In this document: positions 21,179 through 32,576 of the stretch, in pieces
How positions within the stretch are numbered: the stretch's first letter is position 1
Layout: each line of letters begins with the position of its first letter
NCBI RefSeq assembly: GCF_910594005.1
Contig: NC_057831.1
Location: 39,018,001-39,082,000 of the forward strand
DNA length: 64,000 nt
Reading direction: 5' to 3'
Source: Cervus elaphus
Taxonomy: Eukaryota; Chordata; Mammalia; Artiodactyla; Cervidae
Program-made: the position numbers and the translations under genes
Notes under the pieces: generated by a model
Databases searched by the model: none
What the model was told of the DNA's origin: nothing
The model's input: the letters and a program-made list of their open reading frames with translations, nothing else

Positions 21179-22434
21179 TGGAAGAGGTTGTCTTTTTTCC
21201 ATTGTATATTCTTGCCTCCTTTGTCAAAGATAAGGTGTCCATAGGTTCGTGGATTCATCTCTGGGCTTTCTATTCTGTTCCATTGATCTATGTTTCTGTC
21301 TTTGTGCCAGTACCATACTGTCTTGATGACTGTGGCTTTGTAGTAGAGTCTGAAGTCAGGCAGGTTGATTCCTCCAGTTCCATTCTTCTTTCTCAAGATT
21401 TCTTTGGCTATTCAAGTTTTTTCGTATTTCCATACAAACTGTGAAATTATTTGTTCTAGTTCTGTGAAAAATACCGTTGGTAGCTTGATAGGGATTGCAT
21501 TGAATCTATAGATTGCGTTAGGTAGTATAACCAGCTCAACATCACTCATTATCAGAGAAATGCAAATCAAAACCACAATGAGGTACCATTACACGCCAGT
21601 CAGGATGGCTGCTATCCAAAAGTCTACAAGCAATAAATGCTGGAGAGGGTGTGGAGAAAAGGGAACCCTCTTACACTATTGGTGGGAATGCAAACTAGTA
21701 CAGCCGCTATGGAGAACAGTGTGGAGATTCCTTAAAAAACTGGAATTAGATCTGCCATATGACCCAGCAATACCACTTCTGGGCATACACACCGAGGAAA
21801 CCAGATCTGAAAGAGACACGTGCACCCCAATGTTCATTGCAGCACTGTTTATAATAGCCAGGACATGGAAGCAACCTAGATGCCCATCAGCAGATGAATG
21901 GATAAGGAAGCTGTGGTACATATACACCATGGAATATTATTCAGCCATTAAAAAGAATCATTTGAATCAGTTCTAACGAGATGAATGAAACTGGAGCCCA
22001 TTATACAGAGTGAAGTAAGCCAGAAAGATAAAGACCAATACAGTATACTAACACATATATATGGAATTTAGAAAGATGGTAACAATAACCCTATATGCAA
22101 AACAGAAAAAGAGACACAGATGTACAGAACAGACTTTTGGACTCTGTGGGAGAAGGAGAGGGTGGGATGTTTCGAGAGAACAGCATCGAAACATGTGTAT
22201 TATCTAGGGTGAACAGATCACCAGCCCAGGCTGGATGCATGAGACAAGTGCTTGGGCCTGGTGCACTGAGAAGACCCAGAGGAATCGGGGGGAGAGGGAG
22301 GCGGGAGGGGGGATCGGGATGGGGAATACATGTAAATCCATGGCTGATTCATGTCCAATGTATGACAAAAACCACTACAATATTGTAAAGTAATTAGCCT
22401 CCAACTAATAAAAAAAATGAAAAAAAAAAAGAAA
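21179..22434 (+). mobile_element. L1 insertion with 5' inversion (twin-priming structure)
   Basis: Positions 21179-21533 are L1 ORF2 sequence in antisense, equivalent to about 42829-43185 of the full-length copy. At 21533/21534 the orientation flips. Positions 21534-22434 are sense sequence from the equivalent of 43669 to the 3' end and A tail. Roughly 480 bp of L1 between the two parts is missing. An inverted 5' part plus a deletion at the junction is the known outcome of twin priming. The left limit is set by loss of similarity and the TSD is not evident. Confidence 0.9.
21560..21976 (+). pseudogene. L1 ORF2 C-terminal remnant (sense part of inverted copy)
   Basis: The open frame of 138 codons matches the last part of L1 ORF2p. 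The Cys-rich segment CWRGCGEKGTLLHYWWEC is recognisable, but the second cysteine of the HC pair is tyrosine (HY instead of HC). The frame ends early at KKNHLNQF, about 40 residues before the normal stop, where a base change gives TAA. The true start is missing because this is a 5'-inverted insertion. It has no function. Confidence 0.9.
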
Positions 22435-22575
22435 ATTATCTTGCATCATACTTTGTGAATTATTTTGTAATTTTAGAATCACTTTTTAAATTTTATTGTT
22501 TCCAAAGTCTAGTGAAGTTGGCATAACAGGTATATTTAGCTGAACTCAAAATTTAAAGAGTTTAAATAACTTGCT

Positions 22576-22854
22576 CGGAGAAGGCAATGGCAACACGCTC
22601 CAGTACTCTTGCCTGGAAAATCCCATGGAAGGAGAAGCCTGGTAGGCTGCAGTCCATGGGGTCGCTAGGAGTCGGACAGGACTGAGCGATTTCACTTTCA
22701 CTTTTCACTTTCATGCATTGGAGAAGGAAATGGCAACCCACTCCAGTATTTTTGCCTGGAGAATCCCAGGGATGGGGGAGCCTGGTGGGCTGCCGTGTAT
22801 GGGGTCGCACAGAGTCGGACACGACTGAAGTGATTTAGCAGCAGCAGCAGCAGC
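22576..22854 (+). mobile_element. Bov-A2 dimeric SINE
   Basis: Two monomers joined by 'cacttttcactttcatgc' and ending in (CAG)n. The TSD 'aacttgct' is at 22568-22575 and 22855-22862. Confidence 0.94.
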
Positions 22855-22862
22855 AACTTGCT

Positions 22863-24099
22863 ACATGTCATCATATGTAGTACCACATAGTAGGATTGGG
22901 ACTAGAACCCAGATTTCTGATTTTAGTGCTTTTTTTATGGTTTCTAAACTATTGAGAACTGTTTAATATATTTTCCTGTGTAATTTAAATCTCTTGAATG
23001 GCTATTTTATATTATTATTCATACTCTAGTATATTATGTTTGATCTCCTCTGCAAAATCATGAATTTACTTATGGTGGGCACTTGGTCATGTCTCTATTT
23101 TAGGTAAATGGAAGTTTGTAGATCCACAAAACATAGTTAGGGTACCATAAATAAATTACATCTGTGTTTCAACTGTCCATGCAGTCACATATTTGAATAT
23201 CTCAACTCCCTTGTCCACCTTCAGGCATAGACATTATGCAGCTGAATCTGATGTTAGGCTAGGCTAATGTCGTGGAACATGGAAAGTACACCATTTTCAA
23301 TCTCCATATGACAGAACAGAAATGAATGGGTCATGCTTTGATTTGTGTAGTGCCTTTGGCTAGACTATACATGCTCTTTTCTAAGTATCTACATTATAAA
23401 GCACAGGCATAGAAAATTCAGAGATAGCTATACATCAGCGGCAATGACCATCCTTCCCTACTGTACCAGTTAAAGGAAAATATATCTGTCTATTATATAC
23501 CCTCATACAGTTATCTTAATGACTTTATGGAAGGTTACATTTCTTATATGATCTTTGGTTAAATATCACATATTTCAATGTCTCTTCATAGTCTTTTTTA
23601 AAAAAGTGAATCCTCATTTTTTGAGGCTATATCTTTGTGAAAGAAATTAACATGGAACTTTGCTTCCTTATGGGTGCTCGAGGTAAATATGTATTTTTCA
23701 GGTATGCAGGAAGAAATAAAGTAGAGGTAGGCATTTGAACAAGGTGAAATAGCACATACCATGATATAGAGACAACTTCAGAGAAATTCAAGAAATCAAT
23801 TATATCCAGAATTTAGGATGAATGTAAAGAGATTGAGATGAAGGAAGGGGAAAACATAGACAACAGTGAAAGCCACATTAAGAAATCTGAACCTTCTGCA
23901 AAAGGCAAAGGTGAACCATCAAAAGCCAGAAGAATAACATACTCCCTTGGTGAGTTGGTATAATTGAAATTACAAACAAAAGTATTTGTTAATAAAATAA
24001 AGAGGTTTTTGGGAAAGGCAAAAATAAGAGAGATAATTCAGTTGTAGATCAAATTTGAATTTGAGTACATCAGAACCCATGCACTCAAAGTTAAGATTC
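22863..24099. other. No gene recognised
   Basis: About 1.2 kb of unassigned sequence of mixed composition. No open frame with family similarity and no clear repeat. Confidence 0.5.
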
Positions 24100-24235
24100 T
24101 ACCTTACCCTACCCAAGTCTTAGTTTTTTTGTCTGTAAAATGGAAATAATGTCTTTCAAAATATAGTTATTGTGATGAAACAAAAGTGCATAATTATATA
24201 TAGGAGCACAATAGTCATTTGGTAATGTATTATTA
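24100..24235 (+). repeat. MIR SINE fragment
   Basis: 'tctgtaaaatggaaataatg' followed by 'gttattgtgatgaaac' matches the central and 3' MIR layout. Confidence 0.55.
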
Positions 24236-24239
24236 CTGT

Positions 24240-24905
24240 TTTTGTTCTTTCTAACATGGCACACAAGATTCTGCATGACTTGGCCTCTGCTTTCCTCTGT
24301 ACCTTGACTTCTCATCATTTCCTCCTCCCAAAATGTTGTTTCAGCAACATTTATTATAGCTCATTGCATCTTACATCCATGCTTTTGCTAATTCTGTTTT
24401 CTCTGGAATAGTTTCTCTGTGGTCTTTCCTCCTTATCCTGAAGTCTCACCACAGGATTTTAATCTATCTAGAAGGCTTTCCAGCCTTCCTCTCTGATCCT
24501 CAGGTGTTTTTTTTGTGTGTGTGTATCTCAAAGATGTGCTCAGTCACTTAGTTATCTCTGACTGTTTGTGATCCTGTGGACTGTAGCCTGCCAGGCTTCT
24601 CTGTCCATGGACTTTTCCAGGCAAGAACACTGGGGTGGGTTGTCATTTCCTCCTCCAGGGGATCTTCTCCACCCAGGGATGGAACCCACGTCTCCTGTGT
24701 CTCCTGCATTGGCAAGCAGATTCTTTACCACTGAATCACCTGAGAAGCCCATCTTTAAGATACCTTGCATTAAAATTCTCTCTATATATTTCTATCTCTT
24801 CCATTAGGTATGATCCCACTGGAGCCTGTGACAGTGTCATATTCATCATTATAGCCCCAACACTTTGTGCATACTTTATTATTACTGCCAACAATTGCTG
24901 AATTT
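24240..24905 (+). repeat. L2-like fragment split by a Bov-tA
   Basis: 'tctctgtggtctttcctcc' and 'gaaggctttccagccttcc' on the left, and 'gcctgtgacagtgtcatatt' with 'ccaacactttgtgcatac' on the right, resemble the 3' part of L2. Bov-tA 24536-24750 interrupts it. Diverged. Confidence 0.45.
24536..24750 (-). mobile_element. Bov-tA SINE
   Basis: Antisense copy with 'ggggatcttctccaccc' and the head 'ttctttaccactgaatcacc' at the right. Imperfect TSD 'atctcaaagat' (24525-24535) against 'atctttaagat' (24751-24761). Confidence 0.9.
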
Positions 24906-25284
24906 ACAAGATAGACAATCATTGAATAAAAACTGGCTATGGCATTTGTGCAGATTAAAGAGAAAGATATTTAACTAAGTAAATATTGCTGGAGATGAAG
25001 ACACATATACTTAAATAAACACTTACCAGATGGAATAGGGGCATTTGGTGCTTCCTTTAAGACTATAGTTAAAGGAGAGGGAAGAATGGAGTTTAACTCT
25101 TGCTTCCGGGAAGGTAGGAATAGGTGCTCATGATACTTTTGCCTGAGATGGGGAATCCAGATGGAAGTGCACATGTGCTGGGCTGCAGATGAGAGACGGT
25201 CACAAGACATCTGAGAAAGCACAGGGTTTAGCTGGAGATGCATCATAATCAGGCTTCACTAATGTGATTTGCATTCACCTCTCA
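24906..25284. other. No gene recognised
   Basis: Unassigned. A 91-codon minus-strand frame (24971-25246) shows no domain and is taken as chance. Confidence 0.5.
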
Positions 25285-25505
25285 TCCTGCCTGCGAAGTC
25301 TTTCCTCCCATTCTTCATCCTGGTCATTCCTGCCTGTTTTCAAAATTTGACCTCCGTCCTTATTCTCAGGGGAGTCTTGCCTAACTTGTGGGTCGGATGA
25401 AAGTGCTCTCCTGCGTACACATCTCACTTCACTCTGGCATAGGACTTATCCCACCGTCTCTGAGGAGATGCTCAACAGTTATTCATTCATTCTTTAATGA
25501 AGACT
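25285..25505 (+). repeat. L2-like 3' fragment
   Basis: 'cttcatcctggtcattcctg', 'aaatttgacctccgtcc', 'gggagtcttgcctaact' and a 'ttattcattcattc' end resemble L2 sequence. Confidence 0.4.
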
Positions 25506-27519
25506 TATGGAATCAATAAGACTGAACTCTTTAAAAATAAAATAAATTGTTTAGTTCCATAGCACTAAAAATTAGCCCTCACTGTAAAAATGTGAAGGAA
25601 ATAATATACCCCCACAACCTGGAAAGCAGACATCTTTATTAAGGCCAGATGGATTTTTTTCCCCTTCAAATCGAGGCCTGCCACAGCAGGACATTAGAGA
25701 AGGTATCGTTTTACTTTTAATTTGTATTTCCCATTTCAGAATTATGAGATGTCAGTCTTCTTCAGATTATGTTAAACTGAATTTTGCATTAATTGTTTTA
25801 AATAAAGGTCCTTGCTTGAGGCTTTCACTGAGCTGGTTGAAAGGAAATTCGACTCAAAACCAGTATAAACCTTCCAACACTGAGGGAGTGGCTGTACTTC
25901 TTGTCAAAGTTTAGAAAGAATTGTGTCAGGTGGCCCTCACTTTAGGAAGCAGCCTTTCTGGACAGAAATTGTCAGAAATAAAACTCTGCACGTGTCCGTC
26001 AGTAAAAGATGCTGTCCACTTTTGGCCTAAGAATTTCACTGTCATGATTTTGAGTGCATCTGTTCAGTTTCAAGGTCTTTCCATAACAGGCAGAGAGGTA
26101 TTGTTCAAAGGGGCTTTAGGGAGATAAAAAGGTTATTTAAGAAAGCTGGATACTCATTCAAACCATATACAGTTTAACATGCATCGAGATAGAGGCTTTA
26201 CAGTCTGTATGTACTGTATAACTGGAAGAAATATGTTATAGGCATTTGAGGCAAACATTTTTTTTTCAAACATTCACTAAATTAAGCTGGGTAATTGCTC
26301 TACGATGGTTCAGATTTCTTTTCCTTTTAGCTTTGTGTTTTATAACGAGGATGATTCAGGCATTATCTACCCACAGGCATGTGGTAACAGTGAGAATCAT
26401 ATAATTCTAATCAAATAAATTAAATATATGACCTACTGCAGTGCCTGGACAAAAGTAGGTATTCAACAAATATTCTTTCCTCCACTTTTCTGCTGAACAC
26501 TACAATGAAATAGTAGTAACTGCTTTGTGAATGTGATAAAGTACTAATTTAGCTTTTGGTAAGTATGTTTCACACAGTGGTTTTTCTTCCATTGTAGTAT
26601 CACTAGAAAATGTGACAGGATTTAAGTTCTAGCCATCATGGAGATCTATGTATCTGCTAGCTATTGATCCAGCTTACAGAAAGGCACAGAGAGCCTAAAT
26701 TGTGCTGAGCAAGTGATTTTTTTAAAAACACAATTGCATTTCTTTGACTAGGGGCTCTGGTACAGTAATTACTTTTCTTCAAAAGAAACTTCTTAGCCCA
26801 TCACAATAGCAACAGACCTAATAAAGCCAAATAAATCCCCGAAGTTATTGTAGCTGATCTTCTAGCTGATAGAAGCTATTTCCTTCAGTTGAAAAGGAAC
26901 ACATCTCTGGCATTTATTTTCTTATCATAAAATTCAAATAAAGTATTTAGTAGCATTTCGCTACCAAACCCTGCATGCGGTGTCTTTTTAAAGCATTTCT
27001 AAGTGTTCTTACAAGTTCTTTGATTTTGGAGTAAATTTCCGAGTGAACTTTAATTTTTTATCATTATTGTTTAGGGGACTGAAAATGTGTAAGGCTTCCT
27101 TATGAAATGAATGGGCTTCAGTATAAAATATATGGGAATCTTGTTGCCACATTGCTGGCAGTATTAGAACTAATATTCTGAAAATGTCCATACAGCTGAG
27201 TAGGACCCTAAGCTCAGGAATTCCACATGCTATAAAGGCTGATAATTAATGAGACACAAAATTTGAAAGGTCTATCAGGTTTACTGTGGCTAGGACTAGA
27301 GTGAAGGCAAGTGAAGGCAACTGGGGTGCAATATCTAAGGAGATGCTCCCTCTCAGTCATACAAGCTTCTCACGTGGTTCACCCCAGTCCTGCCCAACTT
27401 CTCAAGATATTTTGTGATTCCAGCAAACAATGGCAGAAGGGCATTCCAAGCTAGAGGTTATGATAGTGAAAATTAATATTCTTTTTATGTATTCACTATA
27501 AATAAACCTCTACCTTAAG
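25506..27519. other. Unique-looking sequence, no exon recognised
   Basis: About 2 kb nearly free of identifiable repeats. A MIR/L2-like tail lies at about 26430-26490 ('gcagtgcctggacaaaagta'). The stretch 25640-26130 is mixed in composition and could be conserved noncoding DNA, but this cannot be tested here. Confidence 0.45.
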
Positions 27520-27546
27520 TTTTTTTTTTTTTTTTTTTTTTTTTTT
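27520..27546. repeat. Poly-T tract (27 nt)
   Basis: Uninterrupted T run. It could be the antisense A tail of a retrocopy, but no polyadenylation signal or recognisable body follows on the right; 27550-27650 is only weakly MIR-like. Confidence 0.9.
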
Positions 27547-27779
27547 GGTCCAGGGTCTCACAGTCAGTTTAAGACAGAGCTAGGATTAACAAACAGACAC
27601 ATCAGAGAGCTGGGAGTCAAACCCAGGTGGGAGGACTTACTACACTTTAAATAAAACTCTAAAGCACCTGTCCCAAGCAAGCAGGGGGTAGTCTGGGACA
27701 GTCTGGGACAAGATCAGGGCAAGGCTTCTCTGTGGTAGCTGAGTCTGTTATTAAAAGAAACTGAAAAGTCTATTGTAAA

Positions 27780-28136
27780 GATGGTAGAACTGGCTGCCAT
27801 AACAAAATGCCACAGGCTGAATGGCTTCACCAACAGAATCCTGTTTTCCCACAATTCTAGAGACTAAAAATCCAAGATCGAGGGGTTGCCAGGTTTGGTT
27901 TCTCCTGAAACCTCTTTCTGGGCTTTTCCTCTTTTTCCTTTTTTTTTCCCCACCTGGCCTTTCCTCTTTGTTTTCACATCGCAGGAGTCTTCTTACAAGA
28001 ACACCAGCCCAACTGGATTAGTACCCTACCCTTATGACATCATTTCACCTTAATTACCTTTCTAAACACCCTGTCTCTAGATATTGTCACACTGGGGGTC
28101 AGGGCTTGCATCTATGAATTTTGGCTGGATATAATA
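27780..28136 (-). repeat. MaLR/MLT1-type LTR, antisense
   Basis: 'actggctgccataacaaaat', 'gccacaggctgaatggctt', 'caattctagagactaaaaat', 'caccagcccaactggatta' and 'tcaccttaattacc' follow the antisense MLT1 layout. Its right end is interrupted by a Bov-tA. Confidence 0.7.
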
Positions 28137-28319
28137 CCCTCGTGACTCAGCTGGTAAAGAATCCGCCTGCAGTGCAGGAGACCTGGGTTTGATCCTTGGT
28201 TGGGAAGATCCCTGGAGAAGGGAAAGGCTATCCACTCCAGTATTCTGACCTGGAGAATTCCAGTCCATGGGGTCACAAAGAGTCGGACATGACTGAGTGA
28301 TTTTCACTTTCACTTTCAC
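28137..28319 (+). mobile_element. Bov-tA SINE
   Basis: Head 'gactcagctggtaaagaat', B-box region 'ggtttgatccttggttggg' and a 'ttttcactttcactttcact' end. The first few bases of the head are changed and the TSD is not clear. Confidence 0.9.
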
Positions 28320-28354
28320 TATAGCCTCTGTAAAAGGTACTTTGCTATTGTCCA

Positions 28355-28815
28355 GTATTGTCTAGTGTCAGTCAGGATAGGCTGGGGTCTGATGTAGTAA
28401 CGAATAACTTTAAAACCTTAGTGAGTTAATGCCATCAATGTTTTCTCTTGCTCATGCTGTAGGTGCTGCTTGGCAGGGATTCTGTTCATGCGCTTTCTTA
28501 AGGACTTAGTTTCTTGACTAAGTTTCTTAACTACGGTCTTAAGAACAGTATCTTGACACATGCGTCATCAGCTTGGATGCTGGAGAAAGAAAACTTGGAG
28601 AACTGTGCACTGATTTTTAAAGCTTCTATCTGCAGGTGACACATCTCAACTCCTTTCACATTTCAGTGGCCTAAATTAGCCACATAACTATGCTTAAACT
28701 GAAAGGAGACAGAAAACACAACCCTAGTATCCTATGTCTGAAAGAAGCGTAGGGGGCTGAGAATCAAGAATCATATCTTGAACAAGAGTCTGTTATTTAT
28801 TTGGTGGGGAAGTTG
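28355..28815. repeat. Ancient mammalian interspersed repeat, LTR-like
   Basis: 'cagtcaggataggctggg', 'aaaaccttagtgagttaat', 'tctcttgctcatgctgtagg' and 'gacacatctcaactccttt' follow a known old repeat layout, shared with 290-690 and 30670-31045. Confidence 0.5.
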
Positions 28816-29950
28816 CTTTAAGAATATAGGCTGTCTCACATATATTTTTATTTGTTTATTTGGTTTGGTTTTGGTTTAGAGAGGTGATTAATAATTTGTA
28901 TTGCAAGATATTTGGCATTTCTGGCTATACCAAATAAAAGTCAGTAAGTGCTCCCAAATCTCTATGAGAACAAAAGTCATCCTCCACATTTCCACACTCC
29001 CTTAAAGAGGGAGCTGTGGGCTAGAAAAGCAGATACTGGGATATGAAGTACTTTAATTTAAGAATGTTCCCCAGCCACAAAAGGCTGATGCCTCAATCCC
29101 AAACCTTAGGTCTGTTTGTCAGTAAAAGCATCCAAAATTCACTTGCTCACAAATAGCACTCATTTTGAACACACACATACAAACTAGGAATGGAGTGAAG
29201 ATATTAAAATATTTAATACTTCTACCAAGAATCAGATACTAGCGTGTAAATAATTCTGTAAGAGGTATGATGTCAGGGAAATCAACAGGAAGAAGGGAGA
29301 GAATACAGACCAAAGGAAGTAAAGCAGGGATTGCTGTGGCCCTGATGGTTTGTAGGGAGAAATTTGCCTAAATTTCTGCAACGTTTGGGCTTAAGAAGCA
29401 GGCCTAAATATTAATTGCAACAAATCATAAATACAGCAACTTGCAGAAACCATGTAGAAGCTTTCTGTTGGGTGTTCTACAGTTTGCATACATAAGTAGG
29501 GAAACATATTTCTGACTATGGCCAACATCAAAACTAGTGAAATGTACAGGTTTTAATACCCCATTTCACTGTTGTTTTGTAGCAGTAAAATACTTTTGCA
29601 ATTATGTAGCTTGGAGTAATTCTTATGGAAAATTACTTTTTCCTAACATAATGACCTTTTAAGTTGTGGTAATACTTCATTTTAATTTCCAAGCTATTTA
29701 TACCACTTACAGTTAGTGCTGTATGATTTACAATTTCTATTTTATGGGATCTTGTTCTCTATTTTGTTGTATAAATATTTCCTCTTTAACATAATTTTTT
29801 AAATGATACTGGTATAAATATGCCAAAGGAGGAGGCAAAATTACTATCTTTTATATTTTTAAATGTTATAAAAAATGACAATGAACAGAAGTACAGGAAA
29901 TACTAGAAAAATGAAGGAAATTTATTTAAGCAATTTAATAATTAACATAT
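28816..29950. other. No gene recognised
   Basis: AT-rich unassigned sequence of about 1.1 kb. Confidence 0.5.
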
Positions 29951-29961
29951 AAAGCATTAAT

Positions 29962-30275
29962 TGGGCTTCCCTGATAGCTCAGTTGTTAAATTCACCTGCA
30001 ATGCTGGAGACCCCAGTTCAATTCTTGGGTTTGGAAGATCCACTGGAGAAGGGATAGGCTACCCACTCTAGTATTCTTGGGCTTCCCTTGTGGCTCAGCT
30101 GGTAAAGAATCCACCTGCAATGCGGGAGACCTGGGTTTGATCCCTGGGTTGGGAAGATCCCCTGGAGAAGGGAAAGGCTACCCACTCCAGTATTCTGGCC
30201 TGGAGAATTCCATGGACTGTATAGTCCATGGAGTCACAAAGAGTCGGACATGACTGAGCAACTTTTACTACTAAT
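29962..30275 (+). mobile_element. Bov-tA variant with two tandem tRNA-like heads
   Basis: A first head (29962-30077, 'gggcttccctgatagctcag' to 'actctagtattctt') is followed directly by a complete Bov-tA starting 'gggcttcccttgtggctcag' at 30079. A single TSD flanks the whole unit: 'aaagcattaat' (29951-29961) against 'aaaacattaat' (30276-30286). The dimer therefore inserted as one piece. Confidence 0.88.
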
Positions 30276-30286
30276 AAAACATTAAT

Positions 30287-30669
30287 ATCTTTTCTATGTA
30301 AAAATAATAGATAAGAATCATAATAGAAGAACAATTTCCACATTAAATTAAAAAAGATAAACTTCCTAGGAATAGACTTAAAAATATGCATGATTCATAT
30401 AAAGATAAAATTTTAAAAATTCTATTGAGGAGCATAAATGAAATTTTAAGTAATTGAACATTTTTGTATTGGGAGACTCATTGTCGTAAACATTTTAAAT
30501 TCACACAAAATTCATCTCAAAACTCAGTGCAATCTCAGTTAAAACACAATTAGATTTTATTGGAAATAAACATGGGATAATATTTATGAAAATAATGAAA
30601 CAAATGAGAATATATTACACCAGATACTGAAATCCCTAAGGTGATTAAAACAGTTTTCTAAAGATGAAT
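30287..30669. other. No gene recognised
   Basis: A-rich unassigned sequence. Confidence 0.5.
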
Positions 30670-31045
30670 ATATCTATTGGGATGGGCCAGGATATTCTGT
30701 AGCAACAGTCTCAAGATTTTGATGACCTACATCAAAGGTTTAGTTTTTAACTCATTCAAGAGACCATTGCAAGTCACCTCAGAGCACCGTCCATGACTTC
30801 TGACTCTCGGATTCAGAAGGACAAAACAGTATCATCTTGAGCATTACAGGTTAGCATGCAGATAGATAAAAGAGCACTAAAGTATTTTGAGTTAACAGTG
30901 AAATTCTCTAGCACTTAGCATCTCTGTTCACAGCTCATTGGGCGCAAATGGCCCCACCTAGCTACAAGGAGGCCTGGGAAATACAATCCTGCCACGTCCC
31001 TGGAAGACAGGAAGCTCCACATATTTGGTGATCAGCAATAATGAC
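30670..31045. repeat. Ancient mammalian interspersed repeat, LTR-like
   Basis: 'gatgggccaggatattctg', 'cacagctcattgggcg', 'ggccccacctagctacaag', 'gaggcctgggaaatacaatc' and 'tatttggtgatcagcaataa' follow the same old family as 28355-28815. Confidence 0.55.
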
Positions 31046-31636
31046 TAACACTATTATAAATAAGCAAATAAATAAATGAAGCAGGCAGAAGCATCCAAGG
31101 GTAGAATATAAAAATGAAGTTTCTGATAAAGTTTGTTGAAATTGTGTGTTTGCATGTGTGTGTGTTATGTGCATTTTTTTTTTTTACTAAGTGACTAATA
31201 ATTCATTCAAGAAAGATTTTATCTTTTGCCTACAATATGCTAAGTGCTATTATAGGCCCTAGGGATATGCTGAAGAACAAAACAAGAAAAAATTACCCCA
31301 CCTTACTTTGTTATTGGAGATATAGTTCTGAGGGATACATGGCTCATACACTTATAGATCAGAGTCTATTCATGAAAAAAGTGGATGCTACTGATAATAT
31401 ACAAAATTTTACATGAATATTTCCACCACATGTGCATTATCCTTCAGAGTAGATTATTTGGATGCTTATTTTAGTTCTCTACTTCCTTTTGGGCTAATAT
31501 CCAATTCTCATTAAACTATTTCTTTGTAACAGAGATTTATGCCCTATTTTTTAATTTGATTTTTATCTTTAAGCTCTAGGCTATAAATGAAATATTCCTA
31601 TTTATACATTTTAATTTTAAAAAACTACATTATTTC
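31046..31636. other. No gene recognised
   Basis: A GT-rich run at about 31143-31170 and a short T run near 31178. Positions 31195-31330 ('aattcattcaagaaag' to 'ctagggatatgctgaag') resemble an old interspersed repeat. Confidence 0.45.
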
Positions 31637-31680
31637 ACATAAATGCATAATTATGTATATTCATAATTATGCATTTATGT
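31637..31680. repeat. Perfect 19-bp inverted repeat with 6-nt spacer
   Basis: Left arm ACATAAATGCATAATTATG (31637-31655), spacer TATATT, right arm CATAATTATGCATTTATGT (31662-31680). The arms are exact reverse complements. The structure ends four bases before a truncated SINE. Confidence 0.97.
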
Positions 31681-31683
31681 AAT

Positions 31684-31787
31684 ATTCTCCAGTGTTTTTG
31701 CCTGGAGAATTCCGTGGACAGAAGAGCCTGGTGGCCTACAGTCCATGGAGTCACAAAAGTCGGACATGACTGAACAACTAACACTTA
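31684..31787 (+). mobile_element. Truncated Bov-tA/BovB-derived SINE 3' part
   Basis: 'ctccagtgtttttgcctgg' to 'gtcggacatgactgaacaac' is the body of a Bov-tA without its tRNA-like head. No clear TSD. Confidence 0.85.
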
Positions 31788-32189
31788 TTGCATACACATT
31801 TAATAAAACTCTGAACTCCTAGAAAGAAGAAAGTAATTTCTTAAGCTCCCACCTGTAGATGGCCACTTTTATTATTTTGATGTGATTTTATTCCTTTTTT
31901 TATATGGTGACTATCTTATAGAAATTGGCTGTTCTTTAATGTTAAAAGAAAAACTGTTACCTCTCTTGAATTTTAATCTCAAAATAAAATAATTTATTAA
32001 TAACCTGGTCAAAATACCCCCATGTATTTTTCTGTTAAGGTCTTCTATTTTATCTTCCCGGATAAATTTTGTTACATATTACCTTAGAAATAATGGTTTT
32101 TATGAATATATAAAAATTATAATATCTTCCATGTAAATGATGTTCATTTTCTAACTTTTAAATAGACTTTATTTTAAAGTAGTTTTAAA
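31788..32189. other. No gene recognised
   Basis: AT-rich unassigned sequence leading into the old L1 3'UTR at 32190. Confidence 0.5.
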
Positions 32190-32296
32190 AAATATGTATT
32201 TATTTATTAACAATGTTGTGTTAGTTTCAGGTATACCTCAAAGTTATTCAGTGATACATATACATACATCTGTTCTTTTTCAAATTCTTTTTCCAT

Positions 32297-32576
32297 TTGC
32301 TGCTGCTGCTGCTGCTAAGTCGCTTCAGTCGTGTCCGACTCTGTGCTATCCCATAGACGGCAGCCCACCAGGCTCCCCCGTCCCTGGGATTCTCCAGGCA
32401 AGAACACTGGAGTGGGTTGCCATTTCCTTCTCCAATGCAGGAAAGTGAAAAGTGAAAGGGAAGCGCTCAGTCATGTCTGACTCTTAGTGATCCCATGGAC
32501 TGCAGCCTACCAGGCTCCTCTGTCCATGGGATTTTCCAGGCAAGAATACTGGAGTGGGGTGCCATTGCCTTCTTCG
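32297..32576 (-). mobile_element. Bov-A2 dimeric SINE
   Basis: It begins with (CTG)n and contains two monomers in antisense. The TSD 'tctttttccat' (32286-32296) against 'tcttttcccat' (32577-32587) has one mismatch. It is inserted in the 3'UTR of an older antisense L1. Confidence 0.94.

Noticed and set aside
21178..21444. 88-codon plus frame next to the L1 junction
   Set aside because: It is the antisense of L1 ORF2 in the inverted part.
27520..27660. Poly-T tract as the tail of an antisense processed pseudogene
   Set aside because: No antisense AATAAA near the tract and no readable protein or known RNA in the sequence to the right.
31637..31680. Perfect hairpin as a microRNA precursor
   Set aside because: The stem is only 19 bp, almost entirely A/T, with no flanking stem.
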